A stretch of 64,000 nucleotides of DNA from CAVQNQ01 sp963714205 (GCA_963714205.1 CAVQNQ010000002.1:2155935-2219934); one strand, 5' to 3'; positions 19,194-28,807 are shown, counted from the stretch's first letter. Notes: generated by a model from the letters alone, not told the origin. Program-made: numbers and translations.

Positions 19194-20150
19194 CTAGCCG
19201 CTCAGGGCCGCCGTGCGCACCGCGAAGTCCGGATGCGAGCGCCTTTCGGCCCGCGCCATCAGCGCCCGGATCTGGGCCAGCCCGCGTATTCCGCCGCGCG
19301 CCCCCAGAGCGGTGCAGTTGAGGGCCGCCATGGCATTGGAAAAGTCCAGTACGTCGGGCATCGGCATGCCTTGGAGTACAGCATAACAGAAGGCCCCGTG
19401 GAACACGTCGCCCGCGCCGGTAGTGTCCACACAATTCACCACGAACGCCGCCGCGTAGTAGAACCGTCCTTCCATGCGGGCCAGGGAGCCGTGCGCGCCC
19501 AGCGTCATGGCCGCCACGCGCATCCCATACTCGCTCTGGATGGCCTCCAGGGCCTCGAAAGGATCGGTCTTGCCCGTCCAGGCCGACGGGAAGTCCGAGC
19601 TGGCCACCAGGTAATCGATGTTCGGCAGTACGCGGTCGAAGCCGTGGTAAGTCGTGTCCACATCCACGCTCACCGGAATGCCGTGCCGGCGCGCGATCGC
19701 GGCGGCGTGCGCCACGGCCGGCGTATCGTGGCCGTCGATGTGCAGCAGCCGCGCGCAGGTGATCTGCTCGTCGGCGATCTCGGCCGGGTCGATGCGCAGG
19801 CAGTCGCGGCGCTGCCACAACACGGTGCGCTCGCCGGTGGAGTGGTCGATGATGATGTAGGCGGATTGGTTGGGGCAGTTGCGGCGAAGCTGCACGTGAT
19901 CCAGGTTGATTCCCTTGCCTTGCAGGCTGTCCCATTGGATGCGGCCGCGATCGTCGTCGCCGATCGAGCCGATGTACTTGGTTCGCAGCCCGAGCTGGGC
20001 GCAGGCCACCAGCGCGCTGGCCACCTGCCCGCCCGGGCAGATCACCTCTTCCTGAAACGGCACCTTGCCCGCGTAGGCGGGAAAGCGCGGCACTACCAGC
20101 AGAGTATCGGTGGCGTTCAGGCCGACACCCACCACGTCGAATTCGGGCAT
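19194..20150 (-). CDS. PfkB-family carbohydrate kinase
   Basis: 318-residue ribokinase-fold kinase. The N-terminal glycine pair lies in CPGGQVASALVAC (residues 38-50), and the C-terminal signature DTTGAGDVFHGAF begins at D242 with the catalytic base D248. The sugar cannot be deduced; the divergent sugar-phosphate SIS gene 74 bases away suggests an amino-sugar or hexose route. It heads a run that continues with the rhomboid, bshB1 and cstA genes. Confidence 0.9.
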   Translation of the reverse strand: MPEFDVVGVGLNATDTLLVVPRFPAYAGKVPFQEEVICPGGQVASALVACAQLGLRTKYIGSIGDDDRGRIQWDSLQGKGINLDHVQLRRNCPNQSAYIIIDHSTGERTVLWQRRDCLRIDPAEIADEQITCARLLHIDGHDTPAVAHAAAIARRHGIPVSVDVDTTYHGFDRVLPNIDYLVASSDFPSAWTGKTDPFEALEAIQSEYGMRVAAMTLGAHGSLARMEGRFYYAAAFVVNCVDTTGAGDVFHGAFCYAVLQGMPMPDVLDFSNAMAALNCTALGARGGIRGLAQIRALMARAERRSHPDFAVRTAALSG

Positions 20151-20224
20151 GAAAGGACCATTGTACGGGAGCGCACGGGAGCTCCGCGCGGGGTTCGCTC
20201 GCGGGCCTGCTATTTTGGGATCTG

Positions 20225-21265
20225 ATGTCGCGGATGCTCGAGGAGATCCGGCAGCAGCCCGCAGCGCTCGAACGCACGCTGCTCGGTGAGATGCGGCACG
20301 TCGAGCGCCTCAAGCGGCTTCTGGAAAAGAACCGGCCCCGGCTGATCGTGCTGGCGGCACGCGGCACCTCGGACAACGCCGCGCTGTTCGGACGCTACCT
20401 GCTCGAAATTTCGACCGGCATCCCGGTTTCGCTGGCGGCGCCTTCCATCTCGACCCTCTACGGCGCCAAGGTGGATTACCGCGGTACCCTGCTGGTGGCC
20501 CTTTCGCAGTCGGGCGAATCCACCGACACCAACCTGGTGCTGGAGCGCGCCCGCGAGCAGGGCGCCCTCACCCTGGGGATCACCAACGAGCGCGGCAGCA
20601 CGCTGGCGCGCCTGGCGGAGCACGTCTTCCTGTTGCGCGCGCGTAAGGAAAAGAGCGTGGCCGCCACCAAGACCTACACCGGCCAGATGCTGCTCGTCTA
20701 CCTGCTGGCCTACGCTTTGGGCGGAGCGGTCAAATTAGACCGGCTGCGGCGGATTCCCGACGCCGCGGCTGAGGCGCTGCGCCTGGAACCCGAGATCGCC
20801 GGGCTTTCCGAGCGCTACCGTTTCATGCGCTACGCCGCGGTGGTGGGGCGCGGGCTGAACTATGCCAACGCCTTCGAATTCGGCCTCAAGCTCATGGAGA
20901 CGTGCTACGTGGTGGCCGAGCGCTTTTCCTCGGCGGACTTCATGCACGGGCCCATCGCCTTGGTGGAACCCAATTTCCCGGTCTTCGCCTTCGCGCCGCC
21001 GGGCGTTACCTGGCCCTCCATACGCGACACCCTGACGCGCTTGCAGGGGCTGCGGGCGGAGATCGTGGCCATCACGGATTCGGGAAACCGGGAGGCGGCG
21101 GCGCGCGCCACCCGCCTGATGGAGCTGCCCCGGCGCGTTCCGGAGACACTCACGCCAATCCCTTACATCGTGCCGGCGCAACTCTTCGCCGCCTCGCTGG
21201 CCGCCGGGAAAGGCCTCGATCCGGACCGCCCCCGCACCCTCAGCAAAATAACGATGACGATCTGA
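20225..21265 (+). CDS. SIS-domain protein, GlmS-isomerase-like (glucosamine-6-phosphate deaminase/isomerase type)
   Basis: 346 residues with two SIS sugar-phosphate-binding domains (about 30-165 and 195-335) and no glutaminase domain. Conserved loops are ARGTSDNAA, ALSQSGESTDT and the C-terminal GLDPDRPRTLSKIT seen in the GlmS isomerase half. Such stand-alone halves work as deaminating isomerases (AgaS- or NagB-II-like) or on other keto-sugar phosphates. It diverges from the PfkB kinase and converges with the SYLF gene. Confidence 0.85.
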   Translation: MSRMLEEIRQQPAALERTLLGEMRHVERLKRLLEKNRPRLIVLAARGTSDNAALFGRYLLEISTGIPVSLAAPSISTLYGAKVDYRGTLLVALSQSGESTDTNLVLERAREQGALTLGITNERGSTLARLAEHVFLLRARKEKSVAATKTYTGQMLLVYLLAYALGGAVKLDRLRRIPDAAAEALRLEPEIAGLSERYRFMRYAAVVGRGLNYANAFEFGLKLMETCYVVAERFSSADFMHGPIALVEPNFPVFAFAPPGVTWPSIRDTLTRLQGLRAEIVAITDSGNREAAARATRLMELPRRVPETLTPIPYIVPAQLFAASLAAGKGLDPDRPRTLSKITMTI

Positions 21266-21281
21266 GCCGGCGCGCCGCTCA
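21263..21281. terminator. Hairpin between convergent genes
   Basis: TGAGC and GCTCA arms flank a self-complementary GC-rich core. It overlaps the SIS stop codon and the end region of the SYLF gene. There is no T-tract, so it is only a candidate bidirectional terminator. Confidence 0.35.
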
Positions 21282-21968
21282 GCTCGTCTTGCGGCTGGAG
21301 TACTTGTTCAGAATGGCGAGAAGCCTGGAGGCCATCTCGGGCGGGGTGGCGCCGCTGGTCAGGATCTGCTTGTTGTCCCAGCGCTTCCCATACATCGCCT
21401 CGTTCTCGTCGATATCGCTGCGCAGCGTGGCGCCGTCCAGCGAGACGCCCGCGAACAGGCCCTTGGACCGCGACCAGGAAAGGATTTCGGCGGTCATAAA
21501 GGCATCCGTCTGCGCCGTGGCATCACGCCCCACCGGGCCCGCGGCCGCCGTGGCGTCGCCCCCGATGGTGAACTTGCTGGTGGCCAGGCGCTTCATTCCG
21601 CGTTCATTCATCACCAGCAGAATGATGTCCGTCGAGGAAACCCCGATCTGAAAGCCGACGCCGCCACCCTCGATGCGGATGGCCGCCGGCGGTCCCCAAC
21701 CCTGCCCGCCGGTGTTGCGGCAAACGGCGAAGCCGCGGCCGAATTTGGCCCCGACTACGAATGCGGCTTTCTTCAATCCGGGGACCAGGATGACACACTG
21801 GGACTTGTCCAGGAGATTCTGCGGGATGGCCCGGTCCGGCGCGGACATGACTTCCGAGAACAGGTCGGCCGAGTCGCCGAGCCGCTCGGCGGTCTTGCTC
21901 TTCTCTGAAGCCACGGAAAGCGGCGCGCACACCAGCGCCATGGCAAGCGTCAAGGTGATCTTTCGCAT
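21279..21968 (-). CDS. SYLF/Ysc84-domain exported protein
   Basis: 229 residues with a signal peptide ending near residue 20 (LVCAPLSVAS). The SYLF domain spans the rest: KSQCVILVPGLKKAAFVVGAK, then GQGWGPPAAIRIEGGGVGFQ and an LFAGVSLDGATL motif. SYLF proteins bind lipids; bacterial members are periplasmic or membrane-associated and of unclear role. It is monocistronic, with its stop next to the convergent SIS gene. Confidence 0.9.
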   Translation of the reverse strand: MRKITLTLAMALVCAPLSVASEKSKTAERLGDSADLFSEVMSAPDRAIPQNLLDKSQCVILVPGLKKAAFVVGAKFGRGFAVCRNTGGQGWGPPAAIRIEGGGVGFQIGVSSTDIILLVMNERGMKRLATSKFTIGGDATAAAGPVGRDATAQTDAFMTAEILSWSRSKGLFAGVSLDGATLRSDIDENEAMYGKRWDNKQILTSGATPPEMASRLLAILNKYSSRKTS

Positions 21969-22056
21969 GTGTTTATCGTAACGCGCGCCGGTTGCGAACG
22001 CGTCACAATCGAGCTTACCCTCCCCGTGCTATGCTCGTCCCCAGGAGGGGACGGGA

Positions 22057-23028
22057 ATGAGCACATCCCGGCGTGATTTCTTTAAGCGCACGGCCGTTCT
22101 GGCTGGAATTGCGAAATCTTTTTCTGGCGCGGAGGCAAAGCTGCTCACGCGCCTTCTGGGAAAGACTGGCGAGCGGGTCTCCATCCTGGCGTTCGGCGGA
22201 GGCCAGCGCTTCTACTCCACCCGCAATGAAGAGGATGCCGTCCGCTTTGTCGCCCAGGCGGTGGAAGCCGGTATAACTTACTTCGACACCGCCGACAGCT
22301 ACGCGCGCGGCCGGAGTGAACAAATACTGGGCAGGGGCTTCCAGGCGAGCGGAGGGAAACGCGGCATTTTCCTGGCGACCAAGCTCAGCTCCCGCGACGG
22401 CGCCACGGTTCAGGCCACTATCGAACAAAGCCTCAAGAACCTGCAGGTGGATCGCGTGGACCTGATCCACATCCACTCGCTCGAGGACGAGCAGGACCTG
22501 GCGCGCATCGAGGCCAAGGGCGGCGTCCTCGAGAATCTGCTCAAGGCCCGCGAACAGAAACTCACCCGGTTCATCGGCATCACCAGCCATGACGCCCCCG
22601 CGGCCATGAAACTGGCCCTCGAGCGGCACGATTTCGATTGCTGCCAGCTGGCTCTCAACGCCGCGATGGCGGATATGATCGGCACCACCAAGCCCGTAAC
22701 CGCCGGCGACCGCAGCTTCGAATCGCTGGTGCTTCCGGTGGCGCAGCGCAAAAACATGGGCGTCATCGCCATGAAAGTTTTCGCCCGGGATGCGCTCGCC
22801 GGCCAGCCTGAGGCCACGGCCCGGAACCTGCTCTACTATGCGCTCTCGCTGCCCGTCGCCACCGCCGTGGTGGGGATGCCCACCGTCGCGCACCTGGAAG
22901 AGAACTTGCGCCTGGTGAAGGCGTTCCAGACGCTGACCAGGCTGGAGATGCAACAGCTCGCGACCGCACTTTCCACCCGCAACAAGTCGGCCCTCGTCGA
23001 GTTCCTCCGCCGGCACGTGGATGCCTGA
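22057..23028 (+). CDS. Aldo/keto reductase with Tat signal
   Basis: 323 residues. A twin-arginine leader (STSRRDFFKRTAVLAGIA) is followed by an AKR barrel with the tetrad segments FDTADSYARG (Asp, Tyr), FLATKLSS (Lys) and LIHIHSL (His). AGGAGGGGA precedes the ATG. Tat export of a folded, cofactor-loaded reductase is common in Acidobacteria and Planctomycetes; the substrate is unknown. It lacks the cysteine clusters seen in the reductase at 43751. Confidence 0.88.
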   Translation: MSTSRRDFFKRTAVLAGIAKSFSGAEAKLLTRLLGKTGERVSILAFGGGQRFYSTRNEEDAVRFVAQAVEAGITYFDTADSYARGRSEQILGRGFQASGGKRGIFLATKLSSRDGATVQATIEQSLKNLQVDRVDLIHIHSLEDEQDLARIEAKGGVLENLLKAREQKLTRFIGITSHDAPAAMKLALERHDFDCCQLALNAAMADMIGTTKPVTAGDRSFESLVLPVAQRKNMGVIAMKVFARDALAGQPEATARNLLYYALSLPVATAVVGMPTVAHLEENLRLVKAFQTLTRLEMQQLATALSTRNKSALVEFLRRHVDA

Positions 23029-23046
23029 TCCTTCCTATCGCGGCGC

Positions 23047-23080
23047 GGTGTATACTGAACAGGATCTGGGAGTCCCAAAT
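23047..23080 (+). promoter_or_regulatory. 34-bp conserved promoter/leader element, copy 2
   Basis: It has a -10-like GTGTATACTGAAC followed by a dyad (GGATCT and AGTCC arms). It matches copy 1 at 30 of 34 positions and copy 3 at 26 of 34. It lies 134 bases upstream of the cupin-like gene at 23215. Confidence 0.6.
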
Positions 23081-23214
23081 GGAAATCCCGGATCGCTAAT
23101 TTATACAACCCGTGAGCCTCTCGCAGGGGGTTGATCTGGCGGCCGACGTTTCCGGCCACCCGCACTCGCCTCCCCGGCGCTGGCACCGGCGGCTCCGTCA
23201 AGGAGAAGAGATCG

Positions 23215-24020
23215 ATGAAAACACAATCTGTCGCAACATCGCACATGAAATGGGCAGTCGCGCTTTGCCTTCTTGCCGCGGGGGCTCCCTGGCCGCCCAG
23301 AACCCACCAAGCAAAATGGCAGCCAAGCCGGGTTTTGAGAACGACCAGGTGATTGTCGATCCGCCGCAAACTCCGCCCTGGCCGGGCGCCGGCGATGTTG
23401 GAACCGGCATTTCCAAGGCATGCGAGACCTTGCCTCCGCAAGACCGGAAAATATGCGGTGAGAATCACCCCTGGCACAACCACAGGCTGAATCGCGTGGT
23501 GCTCCGCTACTATCCCGGCAGCGAGGACCTGTTTTATCTGGACGGCACCGTGGAGCACCTGAAATGGGATGCCGGCGCGGTCGAATGGAGCCCGGCCAGC
23601 GGGTTTCACTACGGGGCGAACGGGGTATGGAATGTGCCGGGCGGAGCATCCGGCCCGGCCGGCATGTATCTCGCCATCAAGAAGCCTGGCTATCCGGGCA
23701 AGGTCGTGGGCACGGCTCTCGATCCCTTGAAGGTTGATCCCAAAGACTTCACGCTGGTACTCGAGAACAGCCAGGTTCGGGTTCTCCGTTTGAAAATGGG
23801 CCCAAAACAGAGCGTGCCGATGCACGAGTACAGCCTCGGCCATTTGGCCGTTTGCTTCACGGATCAGAACGTGCGCGTGACCTCGGCCGAGGGAAAGGCC
23901 GAAGCCGCGCAGCACAAGGTGGGCTATTTCAATTGGAGCGGCCCCTCTAAACAAAAGATTGAAAACCTGGCTGACAAGCCGCTCGAAATGGTGATCGTGG
24001 AATTGAAGACCATTTACTGA
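23215..24020 (+). CDS. Exported cupin-like protein, frame broken
   Basis: The start at ATG 23215 follows AAGGAGAAG and encodes a signal peptide (MKWAVALCLLAAGAP within the first 30 residues). The frame breaks at about 23288-23290, where three C are present and four are expected. After repair it reads LAAQNPPSKMAAKPGFEND and continues to the stop at 24020, about 269 residues. The C-terminal part (FTLVLENSQVRVLRLKMGP, then SVPMHEYSLGHLAVCF) is a cupin-like barrel. The metal ligands are not clear. It is followed after 34 bases by the secreted esterase, likely the same transcript. Confidence 0.65.
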
Positions 24021-24054
24021 TCCGGGGCGCCCCAGGCACAACAGGAGATTCGAC

Positions 24055-25200
24055 ATGCCGCCATGCATCCGCACGGTCATAGGGTCGTTTGCGCTTGCGG
24101 CCCTCGCGCTCGCCCAGCCGCAGTCCCCGGTGTCACCCGAGGTACACCCCGATCGCACGATTACATTCCGGCTGGTTGCGCCCAAGGCCTCCGAGGTCAC
24201 GCTGCAATTCGGCGAGGGAACCCCGCGGCCCCAACCCATGACCAAAGGCGAGAAGGGCGTCTGGAGCGTCACCATCGGCCCTCTCGAACCCGAGATCTAC
24301 ATGTACTCGTTCCTGGTGGACGGCCTGAAAGCCGTGGACCTGGCGAATCCCAACGCCAAGATCGGCGCGAGTATCGATGCCAGCGTGGTGGAAGTTCCGG
24401 GCACGCCGCCGCGCTTCGATGAGTTGCAGAATGTGCCGCACGGCTCGATCGACATCCACACGTATTGGTCCACGGCGCAGAATCGGCAGCGCGGCCTGTA
24501 TGTTTACGTTCCTGCCGAATATTACGGACCGGCCAGCCGCCGGTACCCCGTGCTGTACCTGTTCCACGGCGGGGGCGGGGCGGAGTCGGACTGGAGCCGC
24601 AACGGGCGCGTCGGCGTGATCCTGGATAACCTGATCGCGCAGAAAAAGGCCCTCCCCATGATGGTCGTGATGCCGAACAACAACTTCGGCGATCCCGGCG
24701 CGGTGCCGAGCGCGCCCACCAGTCCCAACTTCGGCGGAGGGAACGACTACGGCATCGCCGAGAAGGAAATCGTGAACGATATCATCCCCTTCGTCGAAAA
24801 AACGTATCGCACGCTGCCGGGGCGCGAGAACCGCGCCATCGGCGGGCTTTCGGCGGGAGGCGGCACGTCCGTGACGGTGGGGATGCGGCGCCTGGACGTC
24901 TTCGCCACGGTTATCGAATTCAGCTCGGGACTACTCGGCGGAGTGGCGGCCTACGCGCCGTTCGATATCGAGAAGCTCTCGCCGGGCTTCTACAAGGATC
25001 CGGACGCCACCAACAAGCGCATCAAGCTGCTGTATATGTCGGTGGGCGCGGAGGACCCGCGCCGCCCTTACCAGGTCGCCGCGGCGGATGCCTTCCGGGC
25101 CCACCAGATCGCCTTCACATTCCAGACTTTCCCCGGCGTGCACGAGTGGAAAGTGTGGCGCCATTCGCTGGCGGACGTGGCGCCCATGCTGTTCCGGTAG
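24055..25200 (+). CDS. Secreted esterase with N-terminal carbohydrate-binding-like domain (feruloyl esterase/XynZ type)
   Basis: 381 residues. A signal peptide (ALAALALAQ) is followed by an early-set/CBM48-like domain (about 30-115, VTLQFGEG to YMYSFLVDG) and an alpha/beta-hydrolase domain with the oxyanion strand YLFHGGGG, nucleophile motif GGLSAGGG and a C-terminal HEWKVWRHSL supplying the histidine. This layout matches feruloyl or acetyl-xylan esterases and enterochelin-esterase-like enzymes. It probably releases ester-linked groups from plant cell-wall glycans. Confidence 0.87.
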   Translation: MPPCIRTVIGSFALAALALAQPQSPVSPEVHPDRTITFRLVAPKASEVTLQFGEGTPRPQPMTKGEKGVWSVTIGPLEPEIYMYSFLVDGLKAVDLANPNAKIGASIDASVVEVPGTPPRFDELQNVPHGSIDIHTYWSTAQNRQRGLYVYVPAEYYGPASRRYPVLYLFHGGGGAESDWSRNGRVGVILDNLIAQKKALPMMVVMPNNNFGDPGAVPSAPTSPNFGGGNDYGIAEKEIVNDIIPFVEKTYRTLPGRENRAIGGLSAGGGTSVTVGMRRLDVFATVIEFSSGLLGGVAAYAPFDIEKLSPGFYKDPDATNKRIKLLYMSVGAEDPRRPYQVAAADAFRAHQIAFTFQTFPGVHEWKVWRHSLADVAPMLFR

Positions 25201-25210
25201 AGCAGGCTTT

Positions 25211-26764
25211 CTATTCGACCACTTCGGCCCGCCGTGTCACGCGGGACCTGCGCATCAGGAGCACCAGAGGAACGACCGCCAGGAACAGGATGGCCATGAT
25301 CCGAAACGCCTCGGTGAAGCTCAGAAGGGCTGCCTGTTGTTGCACCATCCCGTAGAGTGACGCCAAGCTCCGGGAGCCGGCCGCGCTGCGGTCAGAGCCG
25401 TTCTGGAAGAACATCTCTCGCGCGCCCCCCAGGTACTGTTGCACCTGCTGGCTGAACGGCGTGACGTGCGCGGCCAGGACAGACTGATGAAACTGAGACC
25501 GCCTCGCAACGAAGGTCGTAACAAAGGAAACGCCCATGCTGGCGCCGATGTTCCGCATCACACTGTAAAGACTCGTGGCATAGCCGGTTTCGGCCCGCGG
25601 TATCGGATCCATCGTCAGCGTGGTCAGTGGCACGAAGACGAACGCCATCCCCATGCCTTGGTTGATCTGGTACGAGAGAATGTCCCAGGTTCCGGACTGT
25701 AAGTTCATGTGCGAGTAACCGAAGAAAGCCATGCTGGTCACGATGAAGCCGAACACCACCATCTTGCGGCCGTCCCAACCCTTCCCCAACAGATATCCGA
25801 CCAGCGGCATGCACATCGCCGTGCCGACCCCGCGCGGGCTGGTCCAGATGCCGGCCGTTACGGCAGTCCAACCCAGCAAGGTCTGCATAAATAGCGGCAG
25901 CAATACCAGGCTGCCATAGAGGACGAATCCCAGAAGCGTGACCAGCCCAATGCCGCAGGCAAAACTCCGGTATTTCAGCAGCCGGAAACGAACCAGAGGT
26001 TGCTCGGCGTAGAGTTCCCGGATCACAAAGGCCGGGAGCATGATCCCCGCGGTCACCGCCAGCACCACAATGAAATGAGAACCAAACCAATCCTCTTCCT
26101 GGCCTTTATCCAGCATAATCTGGAGAGCTGCCATGCCCACTGCCAACATGCCCAGGCCCCAAAGATCCAGGCGCATACTTCCGCGACGGATATAAGGCGG
26201 ATCGTAAAGGAACATCGAGATCATGACCAGGCTGGCGATCCCGATGGGCAGGTTGATATAAAACACCCAGCGCCAGGAATATGTGTCGGTGAGCCAGCCG
26301 CCCAGGGTCGGCCCCAGGATCGGCGCCACGATGATGCCCAGCGACCAGAAGGCCATGGCCTTGCCGCGTTGCTCCGGTGGGAACTCCTCCAGCAAGACCG
26401 CCTGCGAAAGCGGCTGCAACCCGCCGCCCGTCGTACCCTGAAGGACGCGAAATAGAATCAGCATGGGAAGGCTCTGGGCCAGGCCGCAACACACGCTCGA
26501 CAGAGTAAATCCGGTCACCACGATCAGCAGCAGCCGCTTCCGTCCGATATAGTTCGCCAGCCATCCCGTGATCGGGAGGATCACCGCATTAGCCACCAGG
26601 TAGGAGGTCAAAACCCAGGTCGCTTCGTCAACGGTGGCGGAGAGGCTTCCCGCTATGTGCGGCAGGCTGACGTTCACGACCGAGGTGTCCAGCACCTCCA
26701 TGATGGCGCTGGACATGACGGCGATGGCAATCAGCCAGCGGTTCGCTTGCGCGGGGCTCTTAAT
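25211..26764 (-). CDS. DHA2-family drug/solute:proton antiporter (EmrB/QacA type), probable ATT start
   Basis: About 517 residues with 14 membrane segments. Motif A appears as GWLANYIGRKRLL and the DHA2 signature as DTSVVNVSLPHIAG. The first ATG (26716) would cut away half of the first membrane helix. Upstream in frame lies ATT at 26764 preceded by AGGAG at 7-base spacing, giving the expected leader MKSPAQANRWLIAIAVM. No ATG, GTG or TTG is available there, so either a rare ATT start is used or the base is wrong. It is the last gene of the minus-strand glycan operon and could export sugars or toxic aglycones. Confidence 0.85.
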   Translation of the reverse strand: MKSPAQANRWLIAIAVMSSAIMEVLDTSVVNVSLPHIAGSLSATVDEATWVLTSYLVANAVILPITGWLANYIGRKRLLLIVVTGFTLSSVCCGLAQSLPMLILFRVLQGTTGGGLQPLSQAVLLEEFPPEQRGKAMAFWSLGIIVAPILGPTLGGWLTDTYSWRWVFYINLPIGIASLVMISMFLYDPPYIRRGSMRLDLWGLGMLAVGMAALQIMLDKGQEEDWFGSHFIVVLAVTAGIMLPAFVIRELYAEQPLVRFRLLKYRSFACGIGLVTLLGFVLYGSLVLLPLFMQTLLGWTAVTAGIWTSPRGVGTAMCMPLVGYLLGKGWDGRKMVVFGFIVTSMAFFGYSHMNLQSGTWDILSYQINQGMGMAFVFVPLTTLTMDPIPRAETGYATSLYSVMRNIGASMGVSFVTTFVARRSQFHQSVLAAHVTPFSQQVQQYLGGAREMFFQNGSDRSAAGSRSLASLYGMVQQQAALLSFTEAFRIMAILFLAVVPLVLLMRRSRVTRRAEVVE

Positions 26765-26782
26765 ATCGGCGCTCCTAAGGCA

Positions 26783-28807
26783 TCACTTGGCGGGCGAGAA
26801 GATCGCCACGGTTCCCCCCGAGGGCGCCAGCTTCAGTTGCAGCGTGTCGGACGGGCGCACGGTTTTTTCATTCCTGACCAGATGCTCGGCGTTCTCGCCG
26901 GCGTCGGGCGCATCTTCCCATAGAGTGACCTTCCACTCGCCCTTGCCGAGGAAGTTCAGCGGCACGGGCAATTCGCGTCCATGGCGGTCGCAGATCGCGG
27001 CGAAATACCAGTTCTTCCCGCTGCGCCGCGCCTCGGCCACGTATTTCCCCACCTCGCCGGCCAGGCCGCGGGTCTCGTCCCAGACGGTCGGCAGGCCTTT
27101 GAGGAAATCCATACCGGGCAGATACTTGCCATCCTTGTCTTTATAATCGTCGGGCGAATCGCAGGCCACCTCGAAGGGGCTCTCGATGAGGATGAACATC
27201 GCCAGCTCGCCGGCACGCGTAGCTTGCACCTCGGTGGGCTTCGTATTGGGGCGGAACTGCGACGGCTGCCGGTTGGCGAAACCGCCCGGCGTGTAGTCGG
27301 CCCCTCCGGCCAGTACGCGCGTGAAGGGGAGGGTGGCCCTGTGTTCGGGCGTTTCCTTGGTGCTCCACTTGTTATATTCGTCGCCCTGGATGCCCTCGCG
27401 CGTGATCTGGTTCGGCCAGGTGCGGTTCAAGCCGGTGGGCTTGAACGCGCCGTGGAAGTCGATCAGCAGATGGTTCTCCGCCGCGGTCTTGGCGATATCT
27501 TCGTACCATTTGACGGCGAACTGGTCGTCACGGTCGATAAAGTCGATCTTCAGACCCGCAAGGCCCCATTTCGCGTACATGGGAAAGTCTCTCTTGTAGA
27601 CGGCGCTGTCGATGAAGTCGTTGAAGTGGAACCACAACCAGACGCGCACGCCCCGTTCCTTGGCATAGTCCACCAGCTCGGGCACGATCGATTTGTCTTC
27701 AATCTCCGACAGTTGATACGGCCAGCTCATATCGGCGGCCAGTTGAATGTACTGCTTGAGCGTGGGGAGATCGTTCTTCCCCATATTGGGCCACCACGTA
27801 CCCCACGACGACATGCCCGGCTTGATCCAGGACGTGTCTGCAAGCTGGCTCGGGGTGGCGAGGTTCAACACCAGGTCGCTCTGAATGAGATCATAAGGCT
27901 GCCGGCCGATAATGAATGTGCGCCAGGGGGAGTTATGGGGGGTCTTGGCCACAACCAGGCCTGTCTGAGCCGGGGCTATCGGTGGAGGGGTTTCCGCCTC
28001 CGAGTTGCCTTCCGTCGTCGCCCTGCGCGCCGGCCACGGCTGCACCGGCAGCGGCGGAGCCAGTTGCGCCTCCAAAGTATTTTTGGCGCCGGCCTTGAGC
28101 ACCAGCCACATCCCGGACCAGTCGAGCAGGTCGGACTCCGTGATAGCGACATACGCCGCGGGTGTCTGAACCAGGAATGGCAGTCCGTGTTTGTAAGCGG
28201 GGTTCAGCCCGGAGAGCTTATTGGGCGCGAATTGCCATTCCTGCGAGCCGACGAATCCGCCCTCCGGGCGGCTCTTGCCGTCCGGGTTGTTCCAGCCCGC
28301 CCAAACCGGATCGTCGTCGGCGAAGGTGAACTCCGTGGCGTCGCGCGTGACGGTAAAGGAATCCATCCCGGGCTGTTGGGGGAGAACCATGCGGAAGGCC
28401 ACGCCATCGTCGTAGGCCCGGGCGATCACGCCAAACGCGCGATCGCCTTCCTTCAGCGTCAGGCTCAGCTCATTGTAGTGATCGCGCACGTTGCGGTTCT
28501 TGCCGAATTGGTTTACCCAATGTGCGTCGGCCGACCGCCGCTTCTCGCTCACGAAGACCGGCTTTTCGCCTAGCTTCACGTTGTCGGCCAGTTCCAGCCC
28601 GAGGCGGGACCGCACCAACAACGGCTTGCCGTCCACGGTTATGCTGTAGCCCAGCGGGGCATCGGTATGAATGGTGATGGCGATTTTCCCATCGGGCGAA
28701 CGAACTTCGCGCGCCGCGCCGGCCGCCGCGGCCGTTACGGCTGAGCACGAAAGCAAGATGGTCCCGATAAGAACGATGGAATTCCAGCAAGAGCGACGAA
28801 TGTTCAC
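26783..28807 (-). CDS. GH97 glycoside hydrolase (alpha-glucosidase/alpha-galactosidase)
   Basis: 674 residues from a GTG at 28807, chosen because TAGGAGG lies 7 bases upstream; an ATG at 28846 lacks this. A signal peptide precedes an N-terminal super-sandwich domain (EVRSPDGKIAITI), a TIM barrel (SWGTWWPN, GLAGLKIDFID, LLIDFHGAFKPTG) and a C-terminal beta-domain. The FHG and KIDFID motifs are typical. Whether it inverts on glucosides or retains on galactosides depends on the catalytic base, which I cannot settle by eye. It lies in the operon 25 bases after GH51. Confidence 0.92.
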   Translation of the reverse strand: MNIRRSCWNSIVLIGTILLSCSAVTAAAAGAAREVRSPDGKIAITIHTDAPLGYSITVDGKPLLVRSRLGLELADNVKLGEKPVFVSEKRRSADAHWVNQFGKNRNVRDHYNELSLTLKEGDRAFGVIARAYDDGVAFRMVLPQQPGMDSFTVTRDATEFTFADDDPVWAGWNNPDGKSRPEGGFVGSQEWQFAPNKLSGLNPAYKHGLPFLVQTPAAYVAITESDLLDWSGMWLVLKAGAKNTLEAQLAPPLPVQPWPARRATTEGNSEAETPPPIAPAQTGLVVAKTPHNSPWRTFIIGRQPYDLIQSDLVLNLATPSQLADTSWIKPGMSSWGTWWPNMGKNDLPTLKQYIQLAADMSWPYQLSEIEDKSIVPELVDYAKERGVRVWLWFHFNDFIDSAVYKRDFPMYAKWGLAGLKIDFIDRDDQFAVKWYEDIAKTAAENHLLIDFHGAFKPTGLNRTWPNQITREGIQGDEYNKWSTKETPEHRATLPFTRVLAGGADYTPGGFANRQPSQFRPNTKPTEVQATRAGELAMFILIESPFEVACDSPDDYKDKDGKYLPGMDFLKGLPTVWDETRGLAGEVGKYVAEARRSGKNWYFAAICDRHGRELPVPLNFLGKGEWKVTLWEDAPDAGENAEHLVRNEKTVRPSDTLQLKLAPSGGTVAIFSPAK

